Source of the DNA: a bacterium
GTDB taxonomy: Bacteria; Actinomycetota; Acidimicrobiia; Spongiisociales; JAHEDJ01
Direction of reading: 5' to 3'
Assembly (NCBI GenBank): GCA_024641325.1
Contig: JAHEDJ010000014.1
Span: 21,048 to 54,440, forward strand
DNA: 33,393 nucleotides
Of the stretch, positions 31,284 through 33,393 are shown one piece after another (the stretch's first letter is position 1; every line of letters starts with the position of its first letter). The position numbers and the translations under genes were made by a program. The notes under the pieces are model-generated. The model saw only the letters and a list, made by a program, of their open reading frames with translations, ran no database searches and was not told the origin of the DNA.

Positions 31284-31652
31284 TCAGCGTTGAACGGCGG
31301 CTTTCTGCTTGAGGAGCGCGGAGATCCGCTGGCGAGTGACACCGAACAGTCCTGCGATGGCCTCGATGGTCAGGCCTTCGGACCGAAGGGCTAGGGCTTG
31401 GGCGGCTCGGAACTCAGCGCCGGCGGTCTCGAGTGTGGCCATGTTTGATGACAGCAGTTCAACCATTCGGGGCGGTTCTTCGCTCGTCACAAGATCAACG
31501 AGGCGTTCACCTGCCTGAAGGCGCTTCCGCAGGTCTCTGGCGCGGCGCTGCAATTGGTGGCTGCGTTCGGCATTTCTCCGTGCGGCATCCTCGAGGTCCG
31601 TCAGGGTTGTTAGGAGGCGTTCGATGGGCGCATCAGATTCGACCATTGGCAT
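31284..31652 (-). CDS. Small coiled-coil / helix-turn-helix DNA-binding protein
   Basis: A 122-residue product. Residues about 8-60 form a long amphipathic helix rich in Arg, Glu, Gln and Leu ('LTDLEDAARRNAERSHQLQRRARDLRKRL', in part), likely a coiled-coil dimer. The C-terminus is a helix-turn-helix: 'ALALRSEGLTIEAIAGLFGVTRQRISALL', with 'GVTRQRISALL' as the recognition helix (sigma-70 region 4 / resolvase-like). ATG 31652 is preferred, as the longer frame would run through the inverted repeat at 31676-31710; ATG 31646 is possible. That repeat just upstream is a natural binding site. It is co-transcribed with the membrane protein gene and divergent from the secreted protein gene. Confidence 0.75.
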   Translation of the reverse strand: MPMVESDAPIERLLTTLTDLEDAARRNAERSHQLQRRARDLRKRLQAGERLVDLVTSEEPPRMVELLSSNMATLETAGAEFRAAQALALRSEGLTIEAIAGLFGVTRQRISALLKQKAAVQR

Positions 31653-31675
31653 AGTCAAGCAGTTTTGGGCACCGT

Positions 31676-31710
31676 CTGTCAATAGCCATAGCAGCAATAG
31701 CTATTGACAG
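31676..31710. promoter_or_regulatory. Inverted repeat CTGTCAATAGC / GCTATTGACAG, candidate operator
   Basis: Perfect 11-bp arms at 31676-31686 and 31700-31710, 13 bp apart. A third half-site CAATAGC at 31695-31701 combines with the right arm into the palindrome CAATAGCTATTG (31695-31706). It lies between the divergent HTH and secreted-protein genes and covers the -35 box of the latter. Confidence 0.65.
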
Positions 31711-31733
31711 ATTTCCGATGCCAACCCTATATT
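31704..31733 (+). promoter_or_regulatory. Near-consensus sigma-70-type promoter for the secreted protein gene
   Basis: TTGACA (31704-31709) and TATATT (31728-31733) are separated by 18 bp. Transcription would begin near 31739, giving a leader of about 67 bases. It is the best promoter match in the window. Confidence 0.75.
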
Positions 31734-31736
31734 GCA

Positions 31737-31805
31737 GGGATCGCGCACGTCGCGCGATCCCGACGGGGAGACTCCCGGCCTTGCGGCCGGAGAAAGAGAT
31801 GGGAG
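31737..31805 (+). promoter_or_regulatory. Structured 5' leader of the secreted protein gene
   Basis: The leader can fold into GGGATCGCG (31737-31745) / CGCGATCCC (31753-31761) and CCGGCC (31775-31780) / GGCCGG (31785-31790). A smaller GGGA/TCCC hairpin (31766-31776) competes with the latter because they share two C residues. The last stem takes up the first bases of the purine-rich GGAGAAAGAG before the ATG. I do not recognise it as a known riboswitch class. Confidence 0.45.
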
Positions 31806-32921
31806 ATGCGAAACCGCATCGTTTCGATTTCCGTCCTGGCAACGCTCTTTGCGATCCTGCCGGCTATACCTGCACTGGCTCAGCCATCGAACGACAACTT
31901 CGCCGGACCCACTCCGGTAGACAGTGTGCCGTTCCAGGACGAGGTTGTTTTGGTCGACGCCACCATCGAGCCCGGTGAGCCGGTTGAAGTCTGTGCACCA
32001 ATGGCCAACACAGTCTGGTACGCCTTGACGGTCGACCAGGCGTCAACGCTTCTGATCGACACCACTGGATCCGGTTTCGACACGGTGCTGGCCGTGTGGC
32101 AGGGCACGAACATCAACGGCCTCAATCTGGTGAAATGCGTCGACGACACTTCACTCGGCGTGGAATCGCGAATGTTGCTCGCAGCCGACGCCGGTGAGAC
32201 GTATCTGATTCAGGCAGGAGCTTTCTTCGCGGCGCCGGAAGGGGCAACTCTCACTATCTCAATCGGTGAGCCCCCAAGGTCGACCGGCAAGCCGGTGATC
32301 TACAAGGGAAGCTCTCGGGGCAGCACGGCGCAGTCGTACCTCGAAGAGATGGACAACGGATCGTATGTCTCGACCTCGGTGACACTCTTCGATGGGCGCT
32401 CCAAGTACGCGCGCGGGAAGCCGTACAGCTCATCCGAAGTGAGCGTCTACCGCTCTTCATCCACATATGACGATGACACAGGCATCAACATCTCGGAGTC
32501 CTGGTACGGTTTCGCCACCCTTGAGCCGGGCAACCACCAGCTCGACGCCAAATTGCGCAGCGCCTGGGTTGACACAACAGTCGAATTGTTCGGCTACCGC
32601 TGCGAAGAGGGACCGTACGTCGAGACGGAGGGCGGTGTCTCCTACGAGGTGACCTGTGTGGATCTCGGCTCAATGGAAGTAACCGCTGACGTGACCTGGA
32701 CGGGGCAGGGACCCACCTATCGCTACTCCTATCGAGACCGGTCGTCATCGTCTGATGGATATCGCACCAACTACGGATCCAGCTCGACGGCCCGCGATGC
32801 CAATATCACCGGCCAGGTCGGCGGTACACGATGGTCGGTCGACATGGACAATGCCTACGGCACCATCCAGAAAGACAGCAGTCGTTACATGACCGTTTAC
32901 CGAGGGATAATCGCCTACTAG
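31806..32921 (+). CDS. Secreted beta-rich protein with PPC-like N-terminal domain
   Basis: A 371-residue exported protein. A Sec signal peptide ends at 'IPALA-QPSNDNF' (cleavage after about residue 25). Residues about 26-155 match the pre-peptidase C-terminal-like pattern: 'NDNFAGPTPVDSVPF', 'MANTVWYALTVDQASTLLIDTTGSGFDTVLAVW' (core TVWYALT and GSGFDTVLAVW) and 'AGETYLIQAGAF'. The remaining 215 residues are rich in Ser, Tyr, Thr and Asp ('YKGSSRGSTAQSY', 'YRYSYRDRSSSSDGYRTNYGSSS') and have no recognised domain; two Cys pairs (near C296 and C312) could form disulfides. There is no catalytic domain, so a surface-binding or matrix role is more likely than enzymatic. ATG 31806 is chosen because the open frame upstream lies within the promoter. 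A strong hairpin follows the gene. Confidence 0.85.
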   Translation: MRNRIVSISVLATLFAILPAIPALAQPSNDNFAGPTPVDSVPFQDEVVLVDATIEPGEPVEVCAPMANTVWYALTVDQASTLLIDTTGSGFDTVLAVWQGTNINGLNLVKCVDDTSLGVESRMLLAADAGETYLIQAGAFFAAPEGATLTISIGEPPRSTGKPVIYKGSSRGSTAQSYLEEMDNGSYVSTSVTLFDGRSKYARGKPYSSSEVSVYRSSSTYDDDTGINISESWYGFATLEPGNHQLDAKLRSAWVDTTVELFGYRCEEGPYVETEGGVSYEVTCVDLGSMEVTADVTWTGQGPTYRYSYRDRSSSSDGYRTNYGSSSTARDANITGQVGGTRWSVDMDNAYGTIQKDSSRYMTVYRGIIAY

Positions 32922-32936
32922 AGGAGACGGCTTGGA

Positions 32937-32964
32937 AGGGGCCGGGCGTTGGCGTCCGGCCCCT
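32937..32964 (+). terminator. Strong GC hairpin after the secreted protein gene
   Basis: AGGGGCCGG (32937-32945) and CCGGCCCCT (32956-32964) form a perfect 9-bp stem with a 10-base loop, 15 bases after the stop codon. No U-tract follows, but the position makes termination likely. Confidence 0.65.
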
Positions 32965-33037
32965 CCGGCTCAACGGCCTACCGTGTTCGTGGCGACATGA
33001 TCTGTGTTCGGGACCTGTGCTGAATCGTGATCTATTC

Positions 33038-33119
33038 CAATCGTTGTGACCATCAGAAAACCTCCTATACGGGGTCACGTGACGGCCACGGTGGGCACTC
33101 CTGATCACAACAACGATTG
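33038..33119. repeat. 82-bp imperfect dyad centred on GTCACGTGAC
   Basis: The outer arms CAATCGTTGT...ATCAG (33038-33056) and their complement CTGAT...ACAACGATTG (33101-33119) match at 15 of 19 positions. The perfect 10-bp palindrome GTCACGTGAC (33074-33083) has the same centre of symmetry. A mobile-element remnant, recombination site or large operator are possible readings. Confidence 0.5.
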
Positions 33120-33361
33120 CCTCTGGCGTTCGCCTCTTTCGAGCCACACCATGGCCTGGATCCCGACGGGTCGACAGTTCGTTCCAAAGACGCACAAAGC
33201 ACCAGGCACATCGAGAGCCAAACCCGCCGAGACCCCAACGCTACGGAACAAACCCGCCCGCAGCACCACCCACATCATCAATCAGGCACATCTGCGTGCG
33301 CTACGTCGCGACTCGGAGCCGGAGCGATGACCGCTCAGAAATACCGGTTATGGGCAGGGGT

Positions 33362-33377
33362 AGGGACTTTCGACCCT
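33362..33377. promoter_or_regulatory. DosR/DevR-box-like sequence
   Basis: AGGGACTTTCGACCCT resembles the GGGACT...AGTCCC dyad bound by the actinobacterial hypoxia regulator DosR. It lies 16 bases from the window end, upstream of whatever gene follows. A single short match is weak evidence. Confidence 0.2.
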
Positions 33378-33393
33378 TCTCCGACTTGGTGTG

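Larger units (their letters stand above)
32965..33393. other. Region without a convincing gene
   Basis: No frame here has a ribosome-binding site, recognisable domain or coding-like composition. The longest plus-strand frame (GTG 33046 to 33330) is rich in Thr, Pro, Arg and His and begins inside the dyad at 33038. The region holds that dyad and a short DosR-box-like sequence near the window end; a gene may start just beyond it. Confidence 0.5.

Noticed and set aside
30848-31312. 154-residue plus-strand open frame
   Set aside because: It is the antisense shadow of the membrane protein gene at 30575-31282, which has clear transmembrane periodicity.
33046-33330. 94-residue plus-strand open frame
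   Set aside because: It has no ribosome-binding site, starts within the dyad, and its Thr/Pro/Arg/His-rich composition looks non-coding.

Overview
The window is 33.4 kb of GC-rich DNA (about 60% by eye) carrying roughly 27 protein genes and one tRNA. GTG starts, 4-bp overlapping operon junctions and the gene content point to a high-GC Gram-positive-type bacterium, most likely an actinomycetote and perhaps an Acidimicrobiia-like lineage. That placement is inference; no rRNA is present to settle it.

Layout. Positions 1-1439 hold the tail of an amidohydrolase overlapping an MFS exporter. Positions 1548-8651 form a tightly packed plus-strand operon: a tungsten-type aldehyde:ferredoxin oxidoreductase (AOR), a small sulfite-oxidase-fold-like lipoprotein, a TiaS-like nucleotide-binding-domain protein, an integral membrane protein, a MoaD-MoeA fusion and a MoeA-periplasmic-binding-protein fusion. 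This looks like an AOR with its own cofactor-maturation set. Facing it on the minus strand (13053 to 8678) are an amidinotransferase, a cyclic-2,3-diphosphoglycerate-synthetase-like P-loop protein and a second AOR paralogue. Divergent from these, on the plus strand (13161-18631), are a class III aminotransferase, alanine dehydrogenase, a trimethylamine/histamine-dehydrogenase-like flavoprotein and a NodB-type deacetylase. A minus-strand PotABCD-like ABC importer (22384 to 18617), a divergent agmatinase-family ureohydrolase (22564-23547), a TetR regulator (23609-24244) and a sphingosine-1-phosphate-lyase homologue (24450-25772) follow.

The main result is that three near-identical palindromes (CTATCG-NN-YGATAG) sit in exactly three control positions: between amidinotransferase and aminotransferase, upstream of the importer (divergent to the ureohydrolase), and over the ribosome-binding site of the TetR gene. 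They define one regulon. The inferred pathway is uptake of a polyamine- or guanidino-type amine, amidino transfer or hydrolysis, oxidative or transaminative removal of nitrogen with alanine dehydrogenase recycling pyruvate, and oxidation of the resulting aldehyde by a tungsten-type AOR whose cofactor operon lies alongside.

The right third (25780-33393) is a different neighbourhood: a tandem 60-bp palindromic repeat, a DUF819-type membrane protein, a universal stress protein plus Na/phosphate symporter operon, a tandem-domain universal stress protein, a CAT-anticodon tRNA, a membrane protein with a small HTH protein, and a secreted beta-rich protein driven by a near-consensus promoter. That promoter is overlapped by an inverted repeat and followed by a structured leader. 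The last 470 bases hold no convincing gene but contain an 82-bp dyad.
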